From: Terriglobales bacterium
GTDB lineage: Bacteria; Acidobacteriota; Terriglobia; Terriglobales; Acidobacteriaceae
Length of the DNA: 64,000 nucleotides
NCBI GenBank assembly: GCA_035764005.1
Contig: DASTZZ010000027.1
Coordinates: 1 to 64,000 of the forward strand
Reading direction: 5' to 3'
Shown here: positions 51,293-60,009 of the stretch, one piece after another
Numbering within the stretch: the stretch's first letter is position 1
Layout of the letters: the number at the start of each line of letters is the position of its first letter
The notes under the pieces: generated by a model
What the model saw: only the letters and a program-made list of their open reading frames with translations
The model's database searches: none
Told to the model about the DNA's origin: nothing
Made by a program: the position numbers and the translations under genes

Positions 51293-52339
51293 TCAACGAC
51301 GCAATCGCGCGTAGTGCTGCGAAAACTTATTGCGCGAGTTGGTGACATCGAACGAGCCGTCCTGATGCGCCACCACCTTGATGTAATTGCCGTCAGCGTC
51401 ACCGGTGTTCGCTATAAGGTCGTCGCGGGTATTGTGTGCCTTGTCGGAATCGGCGGCATAATGAAGCTGCCAGAAGCCTTCGAGCCCGGGCGAGTCGTGC
51501 ACGATCTGCCACGCGCCTGGGCTGCCACCCTTGTGCGCGCCGTTCGGCATAATCGCTACACGCGGATGCAGTGCGTTCAGCAGGGATTTGCTATTCGACG
51601 GATCCCAGCCATGATGGCTCACGAGATACAAATCCACTTTGCCGACCTTGTTGTTGGGGCAGACCAGCTCGATTTCTTTTTTCTTAGTCAGATCACCTAG
51701 ATCAATAAAGCGAAATTTGCCGTAAGTAACCAGCACTCCGAGTGAAGCCGAGTTCTCGGTCGGATCATCGGCTTGTGCCGGCTCGCTGCTGCAATCGTCG
51801 TTGGGCTGGCCGGCCCCGAGAAGAGGGCTGGAAATCTCTTTGCGTCCGGCGGTGAGGACCTCAATATTCAGTCCCGAAACAGGAATGCGATCGCCGGGCT
51901 TTACCGTCAGGCGTTTCGCGCCCGTCTTGGCGAGCGTGGCTTCGTAGTTGGCGAAATCTTTCCTGACGTTATCCGCACTTTCAAGATTCTCGCCGTGGTC
52001 TACGAAGGTGCCGATCTTCACCTTATCGGCAAGCTGGGGCACCCCGCCGACGTGGTCAACGTGATAGTGCGTGATCAGCACGTAGTCGAGTCGCTGCACG
52101 CCGGCAAGCTTCATCGCATCGACGATGCGATCGGCGTCGCGGCCGTTGGAGCCTGCCCAGCCGGTGTCGATGAGCATGGATTGTCCGCTAGGGCTCACTA
52201 GTAATGTCGATTGACCACCCTCAACGTCAATCGAATAGATTTGCAGCGCCGGCTTTGTACCTTGAGCAGCGGCGAAAGTTGCGCCGACAACAAGCACGGA
52301 CAGAAACAGAAAAACTCGCTTATAGGTTCTCGATCGCAT
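51293..52339 (-). CDS. Exported MBL-fold metallo-hydrolase
   Basis: The ATG at 52339 is preferred to a TTG at 52354. The 348-residue product has a signal peptide (Y-K-R-V-F-L-F-L-S-V-L-V-V-G ... A-A-A-Q) and a metallo-beta-lactamase fold with I-D-T-G-W, the metal-binding H-Y-H-V-D-H-V-G-G, and later histidines in V-S-H-H-G-W-D-P-S. It resembles the periplasmic ComEC-C-terminal-like hydrolases. Cys in D-D-C-S-S and a glycine-rich loop are not diagnostic. The substrate may be a phosphodiester, nucleotide or lactone. It is downstream of the cupin gene on the same strand. Confidence 0.85.
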   Translation of the reverse strand: MRSRTYKRVFLFLSVLVVGATFAAAQGTKPALQIYSIDVEGGQSTLLVSPSGQSMLIDTGWAGSNGRDADRIVDAMKLAGVQRLDYVLITHYHVDHVGGVPQLADKVKIGTFVDHGENLESADNVRKDFANYEATLAKTGAKRLTVKPGDRIPVSGLNIEVLTAGRKEISSPLLGAGQPNDDCSSEPAQADDPTENSASLGVLVTYGKFRFIDLGDLTKKKEIELVCPNNKVGKVDLYLVSHHGWDPSNSKSLLNALHPRVAIMPNGAHKGGSPGAWQIVHDSPGLEGFWQLHYAADSDKAHNTRDDLIANTGDADGNYIKVVAHQDGSFDVTNSRNKFSQHYARLRR

Positions 52340-52426
52340 GGTGTCTTCATCCAAGTAGATTTTGAAATCACAGCGCTCTTTGCCGCGTGTGGCGCTGGAA
52401 CTTGCCAGTCGAGCACTCGATGGCAG

Positions 52427-52909
52427 CTACTCCGCCGTCTTCACCTTCATCACGAAGTACAGCAGCGTGCCTTCGACATCCTTCATCCAGTGCGGCACGC
52501 CGGCGGGAATCACCATAGCATCGCCGGCCGAGAGATGCCGCGTCTGGCCACCTTCGATGGAATCGCCGCGCGGTTCTTCCGGGTTCGTTGCCTTCTCACC
52601 GATCACTTTGCCGCCGGTCACGATATTCGTGCTGCCCTGTACGATATAGAAGACGTCGGTGTAGCTGCGGTGGATCTCGACATTTCCCGATTCGGTACGA
52701 TGGGCAGTCATCACCCGGTAATTCGGTTCTGTGACCAACGTAGCGCCTTTGGCGAACGATGCCGCGAGGTCGTCTTTGGAGTAGTACTTCACCGAGTCAG
52801 CGGACATCGGGTTCGCCTGGGCGGTGCTGGACGGGGTTGAGGTCTGGGTCATGGCCATGGTGCTGAGGAACACTATCAGCAACATGCCTGTTTTGGGAAG
52901 ATTCTGCAT
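52427..52909 (-). CDS. Exported cupin-domain protein
   Basis: The ATG at 52909, with GGGAG upstream, gives a 160-residue product with a signal peptide (M-L-L-I-V-F-L-S-T-M-A-M-T). The single cupin domain has motif 1 in I-H-R-S-Y-T-D-V-F-Y-I-V-Q-G-S and motif 2 in I-P-A-G-V-P-H-W-M-K, with metal-binding His candidates in both. Function is unknown; extracytoplasmic cupins can be dioxygenases, isomerases or binding proteins. It is divergent from the dehydrogenase at 53030 and followed after 87 bases by the MBL-fold gene. Confidence 0.8.
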   Translation of the reverse strand: MQNLPKTGMLLIVFLSTMAMTQTSTPSSTAQANPMSADSVKYYSKDDLAASFAKGATLVTEPNYRVMTAHRTESGNVEIHRSYTDVFYIVQGSTNIVTGGKVIGEKATNPEEPRGDSIEGGQTRHLSAGDAMVIPAGVPHWMKDVEGTLLYFVMKVKTAE

Positions 52910-53029
52910 TTGTTTCGACTCCCGAAATTTTCGTGCTCCCAAGGTCGGAGCTGAGTGCCCAACGAGTGTACGGAATCACGGCAATAAAATCTTCATCCGA
53001 TTGGAGAGTTTCGTAATGCGAGACACGCA

Positions 53030-54055
53030 ATGAGTGTGGCTGCCGAAACGCGAGTGTCTTATGACGAGCTGCAGAGCACGCTCGCCGGGATTCTCCGCGA
53101 GCTTGGTTTCTCGGACGATCGCGCGCGGCTCTCGGCACGTTTATTCGCTGATGCCAGCCGCGACGGCGTGGCCTCGCACGGACTGAATCGTTTCCCGCGC
53201 TTCGTACGCGGCATTCGCAGCGGACTGATCGATCCCAAAGCGATGCCGACCCCCACTTCCCGATTTGGGGCGCTGGAGCGCTGGGACGGACATCGCGGCC
53301 CCGGCAACCTCAATGCTTATGCGGCCATGCAGCGGGCTATCGAACTAGGCCGCGAACACGGAATCGGCTGTGTAGGTTTGGGCAATACCAATCACTGGAT
53401 GCGCGGCGGCAACTACGGCTGGCAGGCAGCAGACGCCGGCCTGATCGGTATCTGCTGGACGAACACAATGCCCAACCTGCCGCCATGGGGATCGAGCGAT
53501 CCGCGCCTTGGCAACAATCCGATCATTATCGCCGTCCCACGCAAAGCCGGGCATGTTGTTTTGGATATGGCGATGTCGCAGTTTTCTTATGGAGCCATCG
53601 AATCCTACCGCCTGAAGAAGCAATTGCTCCCCGTTCCGGGAGGGTTCAATGCTGAAGGCGAGCTGACACGCGATCCCGCGGAAATCGAGCAATCGCAGCG
53701 CGCGCTGCCCGTGGGCTACTGGAAGGGATCGGGGATGGCGTTGATGCTCGATATGATTGCGACCATGTTGGCCGGCGGCAGTGCGACGCATCAGATTCCG
53801 GCGGATTCAGAACGGGAAACTGCGCTCTCGCAGGTGTTCATCACGATCGATCCCTCGAAAGTCGGCGGAGCGCAGGACATCGCAGACAAGATCATTGAGG
53901 ATCTGCACAAGGCAACCGCTTCTGGCGACGCGCCGGTGCGTTATCCGGGAGAGCAGGTGTTGAAGATTCGTCGCGAGAACATGGAGCGCGGTATTCCCGT
54001 GAATGCGGCGATCTGGGAAGAGGTTCGCAGTTATGGTGACAGCCCTCGCCTTTAG
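53030..54055 (+). CDS. Malate/L-lactate dehydrogenase-family oxidoreductase (DlgD-like)
   Basis: The 341-residue product has the family's unusual NAD-binding fold. It has the catalytic His in V-A-S-H-G-L-N-R-F, the cofactor segment G-L-G-N-T-N-H-W-M-R-G-G, a P-W-G-S-S-D-P-R-L-G-N-N-P-I segment, and G-Y-W-K-G-S-G-M-A-L near residue 240. It is most similar in motif to 2,3-diketo-L-gulonate reductase (DlgD/YiaK); alternatives are ureidoglycolate or malate dehydrogenase. The last residues S-P-R-L and the stop lie inside a palindromic repeat (54041-54059), so the C-terminus may have been changed by its insertion. The uronate operon is nearby, which fits a sugar-acid substrate. Confidence 0.88.
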   Translation: MSVAAETRVSYDELQSTLAGILRELGFSDDRARLSARLFADASRDGVASHGLNRFPRFVRGIRSGLIDPKAMPTPTSRFGALERWDGHRGPGNLNAYAAMQRAIELGREHGIGCVGLGNTNHWMRGGNYGWQAADAGLIGICWTNTMPNLPPWGSSDPRLGNNPIIIAVPRKAGHVVLDMAMSQFSYGAIESYRLKKQLLPVPGGFNAEGELTRDPAEIEQSQRALPVGYWKGSGMALMLDMIATMLAGGSATHQIPADSERETALSQVFITIDPSKVGGAQDIADKIIEDLHKATASGDAPVRYPGEQVLKIRRENMERGIPVNAAIWEEVRSYGDSPRL

Positions 54056-54210
54056 GCGAAGGCGCGGCTGCAAGCCGCGTCTAAACGACACGCAAGGAAA
54101 TTGCGCTTTAGCGCTGGCCTCGCGTGCCTGCGCTAAAGCGCGAGTGTTTCGCAATTCCTGGATTCGCGAATGCTAACGCATTCGCTCACCCTCGCCTAAA
54201 GGCGAGGGCT
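54041..54210. repeat. Composite palindromic repeat element
   Basis: A 19-mer AGCCCTCGCCTTTAGGCGA at 54041-54059 is exactly inverted at 54192-54210. Inside are two more inverted pairs: GCGGCTGC with its complement, and GCGCTTTAGCGC with GCGCTAAAGCGC. The element overlaps the last five codons of the dehydrogenase gene and lies downstream of the FecR/DUF6600 gene's end. Its strong hairpins could end transcription from both sides. Confidence 0.65.
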
Positions 54211-54274
54211 CCACCGGGGTAGGAATCGGGCAGATGGTTGACAGTCCCGATGCACGAGCGAAAAACCACTCGGC

Positions 54275-57004
54275 TTATCGGTCCTGCACCTTTCCGTGAT
54301 CGCCACCCTGAAAGCTCGAGGTGGCGTGCGAGTTTCCGTTTCCACCTGAACCTCTGCTGGGCATAGGACGCGACTGAGGCTGTGACGCTCGTTGTACAAC
54401 CGGCGCGGGGCGTGAATTTCCGCGATCCGCCTGCACTGGACGTTGCGCCTGCTGCTGCACCGGAGCGCTCTGCGACGAATACGACGGTTGTCGCATCTGC
54501 CGCTGTGGCATCGGATAATCGCGCTGGTTGTTCGCCTGCGGCTGCTGCATCATGGGCTGCGGACGGTTCGTGACTCCCTCGCGCGGTCTGGGCACATCGC
54601 GCTCGGCCTGCTGCTGCGAAGCTGCCGGAGCCTGGTAGACGGGCTGCGGCGAACGTTCCATTCCGGGATTCATGCCATTGCCCTGCCCACTGTTCGCAGG
54701 CTGAGCCGGCGGACGCGGCACCTGGCGATTACCCGAGTTTCCGTCCTGGTTTGGACGGCTCCAGGCCGGGCTTTGCGCCTGCTGGCCACCATTGCCGGCA
54801 TTGCCGCCGTTCGCGTTGCTGTTGTTGGCGTTCTGTCCGTTATTCCAATTCGGACCGTTGCCGTTGCCATGGCCGCGGTTGCCGCGATCGTCGCTCGCCT
54901 GTGAGCCCTGGCCTTGGTTGGGCTGGTTGTTACTCGCCGAGCTTGGCTGCGAGTTGCCATTGTTGGATGGACCAGCTGGACTCGATGGACCTGATGGACG
55001 CGGATAGTTGGGCGAACCTGAAGCGCCTTGATGTGGCACGCCGGCCCAATCCGGACGGCCTCGGCGGCCGTTGTTGCCGTTATCGTTTCCATTGCCGTTG
55101 CCATTGCCGTTTTGGGCGTTCTGGTTCTGTCCACCATTGCCGTTCTGCTGGCCGGAGTTTCCAGGCTGATTGTTGCCAGAGGAACTCGGCTGCGAATGAT
55201 CGCCATCCGATGAACGCGGCGGACGAGGATAACGCGGCGAATCCGAAGAGCCTTCATGCGGAACGCCGGCCCAGTCCGGACGGCCTCGACGGCCGCGATC
55301 ATCATTGTCATTGTTCCCGTTATGGGCATTCTGGTCCTGGCCATTCTGATCATGGCCGTTGTTCGCGTTCTGCTGTCCATGGTCATCATCGTGACCACGG
55401 CCAGGATGCGGGAAATCGCGTCCACGATCGGCGACCGGATCGCGGCGCCCGTCATCGTTTCCATTGCGATCATGGTCGGCATCATTGCCGTGTCCGTAGC
55501 CGTGATTCGAAGCATCGTTATCGCCGTGCTGCGGGTTCGGCGTGTGGCCATCCGCTCGGTGATCGTCGTTGTTCCACGGACGTCCGTTGTCGCCGCGTCG
55601 AGGCTCAAACGGCTCGCGCCTCGCAGGCGGCGTCATTTTCACGACTACCGGGCGCTGGTTAATGCGCTCCGGAATCCTGGCGCGCTCGCCTGCATGCACG
55701 CCAAGGACGCTCTCGTGCGAAGGAGCACATGCGGGACCAGCGGTGACCCAACCATCATGGTGATTGCGCCAATCGTCGTTGTGACCGATGAACACAGTGT
55801 GATTCACCGGCCGCGAATTGACGATTACTTCGTTATTCACCACGGTCGTGCCAAATGACTGGTTTACGTAATGGATGTTCGTGATGTGAACGTTGGTGAC
55901 GTTGTAGTACGTGTTGGTGACGTACGTGATGTTCGTGATGCGCGTATTACGCACGTTGATGGTTTCAAAGTATCCGCGGCTCACGTGGTACGACGGGATA
56001 TAAGGCTCGCCGTAGCCGAGCGGGAACCATCCGATTCCGGCTCCGCTGCTGCCTACCCACGCGACAAGAGCGGGTGCGTAAACAGGACGCACATAAGCGG
56101 GTCCGGGCGCCCAGGCCCATGCTACGCCGATATGTACCCATCGCCCATAATGGAACGGAGCAAATCCCCAGGGCGCGTCGTCTACCCAGGTCCAGCCCCA
56201 AGGCGCGATCCAAACCCAATGACCGACGCTGTACGGCGCCCAACCCGCGGCGACAACTGGAACCCAGACGCGTCCGTACGTTGGATATTCGCGCCATGTG
56301 CCGTAGCCGTCGAGGTCCTCATAACCCACGACATCAGGCGAAACGTAACGTACGGAGGCGATGTTGGCTTCGCGATCGGTGCGCACCTGGCACCATTGGT
56401 CAAATCCATCCTGGTGAGGCGCTCCATACATCGCGTGCATCAGCGACATGCCATCGGTGAAGCGAACTTGCTTGTGTGAATCGATCCTCACGGCCTCGCC
56501 GTTGCCGGTGGCAATGCCTTTGCCTTTCCACACGGTGACGAGCGTTGTGTCAGATTGGGAATCGACGTCGAAGCGATAGGCGCCCGGTTTGGTCAACGTA
56601 AACGCCATGTTGGGCGTGTCGACTTCGTAGATTTCGCCGTTGTACAGACGCATGACATCGAGGTTCAGCGTGCCCTGATCGAGCTCGAGCTGAACTGCGT
56701 TGTCGGAGAGATTCGTCAGCGTGAGGCTGGTCTCGCTGTTCATGCGCATGGCGGCATTGCCAAGGCGCAATTCCGCGCGCGAGTCCTTATCGGTCCACAG
56801 ACGGTCGGCCGTCGTCATCGGGCGGTTGACCGTTGCTTCCGCCCAGTCGTTTACCCCGCCGGGCTGCATCGAGACCTGTCCGCTGATGTACTTCAAGCGC
56901 GCCACGCGCGACGGCGGATCGGCTTCGGCAAACAACGCTGCGGTCGATGACGCTGCGAACAACGCCACAAAAGCTGCAAAGACGAATTGCCGGAGGTTTT
57001 TCAT
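54275..57004 (-). CDS. FecR-domain/DUF6600 exported protein with long N/G/Q-rich tail
   Basis: The ATG at 57004 has GGAG and AGGAG upstream. The 909-residue product has a signal peptide (about 1-27), then a FecR-type domain (about 35-190, with V-S-G-Q and L-R-L-G-N-A-A). A W/Y-rich DUF6600 domain follows (about 235-345, with D-L-D-G-Y-G-T-W-R, W-V-P-V-V-A-A-G-W-A-P-Y and W-V-D-D-A-P-W-G-F-A-P-F-H-Y-G-R-W). After a Y-x-T-N-x-x-N region comes a 450-residue disordered tail of Asn, Gly, Gln, Asp and Pro. A unit of about 75 residues with R-R-G-R-P-D-W-A-G-V-P-H is present twice. It is probably cell-surface or periplasmic. Several long frames on both strands over the tail are composition artefacts. 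Confidence 0.85.
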   Translation of the reverse strand: MKNLRQFVFAAFVALFAASSTAALFAEADPPSRVARLKYISGQVSMQPGGVNDWAEATVNRPMTTADRLWTDKDSRAELRLGNAAMRMNSETSLTLTNLSDNAVQLELDQGTLNLDVMRLYNGEIYEVDTPNMAFTLTKPGAYRFDVDSQSDTTLVTVWKGKGIATGNGEAVRIDSHKQVRFTDGMSLMHAMYGAPHQDGFDQWCQVRTDREANIASVRYVSPDVVGYEDLDGYGTWREYPTYGRVWVPVVAAGWAPYSVGHWVWIAPWGWTWVDDAPWGFAPFHYGRWVHIGVAWAWAPGPAYVRPVYAPALVAWVGSSGAGIGWFPLGYGEPYIPSYHVSRGYFETINVRNTRITNITYVTNTYYNVTNVHITNIHYVNQSFGTTVVNNEVIVNSRPVNHTVFIGHNDDWRNHHDGWVTAGPACAPSHESVLGVHAGERARIPERINQRPVVVKMTPPARREPFEPRRGDNGRPWNNDDHRADGHTPNPQHGDNDASNHGYGHGNDADHDRNGNDDGRRDPVADRGRDFPHPGRGHDDDHGQQNANNGHDQNGQDQNAHNGNNDNDDRGRRGRPDWAGVPHEGSSDSPRYPRPPRSSDGDHSQPSSSGNNQPGNSGQQNGNGGQNQNAQNGNGNGNGNDNGNNGRRGRPDWAGVPHQGASGSPNYPRPSGPSSPAGPSNNGNSQPSSASNNQPNQGQGSQASDDRGNRGHGNGNGPNWNNGQNANNSNANGGNAGNGGQQAQSPAWSRPNQDGNSGNRQVPRPPAQPANSGQGNGMNPGMERSPQPVYQAPAASQQQAERDVPRPREGVTNRPQPMMQQPQANNQRDYPMPQRQMRQPSYSSQSAPVQQQAQRPVQADRGNSRPAPVVQRASQPQSRPMPSRGSGGNGNSHATSSFQGGDHGKVQDR

Positions 57005-57555
57005 ATCTCCAGCTCCTCTCCAAGACCCGTCTTCTACCGATTTGAGAAGACGTGGTCTTTTGGCCTGCACTTCTGAAAACCCAGAGACTCACACACTGTT
57101 CTGGGAATTTTGGGTACCTGGCTCGGTTACTTCCGTTATCCGGCGAGGACGCGTTTCTGCGACCTCGGCGGAGACGACCGGCCAAAGATTTTTTGGGGGG
57201 AGGGCCGTTTCGAGCCGTAAAGCTCTACAAAATGCAGAAATCTCGGGGGGATAGGGACATAGTGGCCGGGATTGCGCACGGCGGCAAATTACCGAAGCTA
57301 TGGGAGTGCATTGGCCGTCTGGACGGAACCGGCGCCGGTAGGTTACGTGGAGCCGGCCGCCCTCGGCCGGGTTTTCGTCGACCTAGCGACGGCGGCGTCA
57401 TTTGGCGATTTCGTAATTTAGAAGCACGATCTCACAACAGCACCCACTCTGAAGGTTCCGCCAGACACCCGGCCGAGGGCGGCCGGCTCCACGTCACCCA
57501 CACCGGCGCCAATTCTGCTTCCGCTTTCCAGCTTGTACACTAGACGCTCTTCACG
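57005..57555. other. Intergenic region holding a large inverted repeat
   Basis: The 551 bases contain the promoter of the FecR/DUF6600 gene at about 57010-57080, then an unassigned stretch and the inverted-repeat element at 57331-57510. No protein-like frame with a ribosome-binding site is visible. Confidence 0.55.
57331..57510. repeat. MITE-like element with ~40-bp inverted ends built from GGAGCCGGCCGCCCTCGGCC
   Basis: The left end (57331-57371) reads GGCGCCGGTAGG, then ACGTGGAGCC, then a GGCCG-CCCT-CGGCC hairpin. The right end (57467-57510) is the same sequence inverted with a few differences. About 95 bases of unrelated sequence lie between. The left end shares GGAACCGGCGCCGGTAGG with the repeat at 41341-41530. 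Confidence 0.65.
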
Positions 57556-58005
57556 ATGTCCACTCACCCACTCAACACCATTGCCGACATGATGGAGCAA
57601 TACGCCGCCGATGCCGTACGCCTCGCGCATGAGTTCGGCGTTGCGCTCGATTATTCGGAGGCCAGTCTTGAGGATCTCGAACGCATCCTGGATCAGCTCG
57701 CGGGTAAGATACCGAGTCCCGAACCGGAACCTCGCTCGGAAGACTCGATGCAGAAGGAACTTGATTCGACCGCACGCATTTGGGGTGGATACTTCGGCGA
57801 AACTATTCGCCGGCTCTGGGGTGGTGAGTGGGGTGTTGAGACCTATCCGGGAACGGTTGCTCCGGTTATCTCAATCGACATCGGCGGAGCCAAGCTCTTT
57901 CCCGTTATGAAAATCTATCGGCGGCTCACAAAAGGGCAAGACGAGAATGTATGGCGGTTCTATGGGATGGTGCGGGCGAGAGTCTCAGAGCGCCAAACAC
58001 AATAA
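57556..58005 (+). CDS. Hypothetical soluble protein
   Basis: The 149-residue product begins M-S-T-H-P-L-N-T-I-A and has helical segments (A-A-D-A-V-R-L-A-H-E-F-G-V-A-L-D-Y-S, then L-E-D-L-E-R-I-L-D-Q-L) and a core with W-G-G-Y-F-G-E-T-I-R-R-L-W-G-G-E-W. S-I-D-I-G-G-A and F-P-V-M-K-I-Y-R-R follow. This W-G-G-Y-x-G-E pattern occurs in small bacterial proteins of unknown function (DUF3806-like in layout, not verified). It has no signal peptide or membrane segment. It stands alone between repeat elements and is followed by a terminator formed from one such repeat. Confidence 0.7.
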   Translation: MSTHPLNTIADMMEQYAADAVRLAHEFGVALDYSEASLEDLERILDQLAGKIPSPEPEPRSEDSMQKELDSTARIWGGYFGETIRRLWGGEWGVETYPGTVAPVISIDIGGAKLFPVMKIYRRLTKGQDENVWRFYGMVRARVSERQTQ

Positions 58006-58013
58006 ACGTGGAG

Positions 58014-58037
58014 CCGGCCGCCCTCGGCCGGTTTTTT
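58014..58037 (+). terminator. Intrinsic terminator formed by a GGCCG-CCCT-CGGCC repeat copy
   Basis: CCGGCCG (58014-58020) pairs with CGGCCGG (58025-58031) around CCCT, followed by TTTTTT (58032-58037). It begins eight bases after the stop of the gene ending at 58005. Other copies of the same unit have a shorter T-run (TTTT at 57372). Confidence 0.8.
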
Positions 58038-58145
58038 GCGTCATCTTCAGACTCGGTAATTTCAGATTGTGAGTTGACGCCTTGAAGTCACAACACCGAA
58101 GAAAGAGTGCCGCCCCGCCGGGGCTCGTTTCATCTATTCCCACCA

Positions 58146-58190
58146 CCCAGCACTTACGTGCTGGGCTATCATATGTCGCGCCTCCGGCGC
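58146..58190. repeat. Paired hairpins of REP type
   Basis: CCCAGCAC with GTGCTGGG (58146-58165, loop TTAC), then GCGCC with GGCGC (58178-58190, loop TCC). Two adjacent hairpins separated by 12 bases are the layout of repetitive extragenic palindromes. The surrounding 58006-58319 has no gene. Confidence 0.55.
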
Positions 58191-58319
58191 TTTGGGCTGC
58201 GTTCGCTCGCCTCTCACAATGCTCACGTTCACGCTTGGTAACTCGCAGTGAACGGCGCGCGGACCCAGCGGACTTTTTATGGTTGATGGGGTGGTATACA
58301 AGTCGGATTCACGTTCAGT

Positions 58320-59741
58320 TCAGTGTCCTGCTTCCCTCTTCCGAATCTCTGCGATCGTCTGATCGGCCTGTTGTTTCATTCCGGCCTGTAAGTAGGAACG
58401 TGCGAGTCCCCGCAATGGCTCGATTTCGTTCGGATGGATCTCTGCCGCTTTCTTATAAAACAAGATCGCGTTCTTCGGCTCGTTGTGCTTCTCATACATG
58501 CTCGCGAGCGCGATCTGCGCGTCGTACAGATTCGGATCCATCTGGATCGCCTGGCGGTAATGTGCGATCGCCTCGCTGTCCTGATTGAGTTGCTGCAGTG
58601 CGCGTCCAAGAAGCACATGGCCATAGGCGTTCTGCGGCTGCAGAGCGAGCGATTGGGTGAGCAGATCGCGTGCGCCAATCGCGTTGTTCTCTTTCAGCTC
58701 AATGGATGCAAGCACATTCGTGGCAATGTCGTTGCGAGGATCCCGCTCCAGCAACTGGCGCATGTATTTGCTCGCTTCGGCATCGTTGCCCTGGTAATAC
58801 AGAGCGGTTCCCAGAACCGTTAATACGTCGTCGCGATTCGCGAGATGACGCAAAGCAAGCCGCGCTTCCTTTTCCGCCTGAGCGAACTGCGAAGCTCCAA
58901 GCGCCTCCTCAGCGTTGGCGAGATGGACGAGCGGTTCCCCGTGTCTTTGTGCCGCGAGGGCGAACGGCACCATCGCGGCAAACGGCACGATGAGGCAGAT
59001 GGCGCGAAGGGGACGTTGAGCACTCGCGCCGGCGCGTCGCGTCAGGCTGAGCAGGAGGCCCATGATCAGGCCGCAGACCAGGCCGCCAACATGCGAGGCA
59101 TTATCGATTCGCGGAAGAATGCCGATGAGGAGCGTGAGCACAGCCCCTTGCACCAAACTCCGCATCGTCGATCGCGTTACTTCCTTTGGCAGCGGCAGGT
59201 GGGCAAACTTCAGGACGCTGACTTCTGCTCCCAGGAGTCCCATAATGGCACCCGACGCGCCCGCGCCCACGACCACCGGATTCCAATAGACGCTGGTGAT
59301 GGAGCCGGCAATCGCACAGACCAGATAAACGCCGATGTACAGCCACGTTCCCAGAATGGCCTCGGCCAACGTGCCCAGCACCCACAGCGCCCACATATTC
59401 ATGATGATGTGAGCAGCCCCAATGTGGACGAATGCCGAGGTAATGATTCGCCACCACTGGTTATGAAGGAGAACCTTGTCGCCCGAATCGCCGCCCCATC
59501 GGATCAATTGTTCAACTGTAGGCCCAGAAACAGGCACATGATTCAGCACCATGGCAATGAATACGGCGACATTGATGCCGATCAGAACGGTGGTCGCTGG
59601 AAATCTCCTGACGTAGTCGGAGACGTTCGGACGGCGCCGCTGAGGCGGGGCCTGGGCGCCAACCAAGCGGCATTCCGGACAGAAGTACTCTCCGGTTTGT
59701 GCGGTTTGAAGTTGGGCGCCGCAGTTGGGACAGTTGGGCAA
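58320..59741 (-). CDS. Rhomboid intramembrane serine protease with zinc ribbon and TPR repeats
   Basis: The start is TTG at 59741, set by AGAAGGA about eight bases upstream; a longer frame runs into the repeat at 59773. The 473-residue product has an N-terminal zinc ribbon (Cys4, Cys7, Cys21, Cys24). The rhomboid core (about 45-235) has W-W-R-I-I-T-S-A-F-V-H-I-G-A-A-H-I-I-M-N-M-W, the catalytic Ser163 in G-A-G-A-S-G-A and catalytic His217 in D-N-A-S-H-V-G-G. A C-terminal region of five or so TPR units follows (about 270-465). The fusion suggests substrate recruitment by the TPR part. The gene is divergent from purH across a repeat-filled region. Confidence 0.92.
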   Translation of the reverse strand: MPNCPNCGAQLQTAQTGEYFCPECRLVGAQAPPQRRRPNVSDYVRRFPATTVLIGINVAVFIAMVLNHVPVSGPTVEQLIRWGGDSGDKVLLHNQWWRIITSAFVHIGAAHIIMNMWALWVLGTLAEAILGTWLYIGVYLVCAIAGSITSVYWNPVVVGAGASGAIMGLLGAEVSVLKFAHLPLPKEVTRSTMRSLVQGAVLTLLIGILPRIDNASHVGGLVCGLIMGLLLSLTRRAGASAQRPLRAICLIVPFAAMVPFALAAQRHGEPLVHLANAEEALGASQFAQAEKEARLALRHLANRDDVLTVLGTALYYQGNDAEASKYMRQLLERDPRNDIATNVLASIELKENNAIGARDLLTQSLALQPQNAYGHVLLGRALQQLNQDSEAIAHYRQAIQMDPNLYDAQIALASMYEKHNEPKNAILFYKKAAEIHPNEIEPLRGLARSYLQAGMKQQADQTIAEIRKREAGH

Positions 59742-59772
59742 CGATGATGTCCTTCTGTATTGGAGACGTCGG

Positions 59773-59926
59773 ATACAGCAATAGGCAATAAGCAATAGGC
59801 GATAGGCAGAACCAAACGCACAGCTTTTCCCTGCGAAAGCGAAATGGCTATCCGGCCAAGGAACATTGTGACGAGCAGTGGTTCTGGTCTATCGCCTACT
59901 GCCTACCGCCTATCGCCTATTGCCGC
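59773..59926. repeat. Inverted arrays of a 7-nt GGCNATA repeat
   Basis: The left arm (about 59773-59809) reads as heptads of the type ATAGGCA, ATAAGCA, ATAGGCG. The right arm (about 59886-59926) is the complement with GGCAATA, GGCGATA, GGCGGTA, GGCAGTA on the minus strand. They can fold back on each other around about 75 bases. The element lies between the divergent rhomboid and purH genes. Confidence 0.65.
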
Positions 59927-60009
59927 TTCTCCCGCATCATAGACGATGCACTCGCCAACTCTCGGCTGACCTCTTAGAATCGACTCATCTCAACCCCCGA
60001 GGAAATTCC

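Noticed and set aside
54670-55862. Long frames on both strands overlapping the FecR/DUF6600 gene tail
   Set aside because: They are made of biased Met/Thr/Arg or Arg/Cys/His runs that arise from the low-complexity N/G/Q-coding DNA in another frame. They have no ribosome-binding site or domain.
58845-59747. A 300-codon plus-strand frame opposite the rhomboid gene
   Set aside because: The minus strand encodes a complete rhomboid-TPR protein with catalytic residues; the plus frame is His/Asp/Arg-biased and has no motif.
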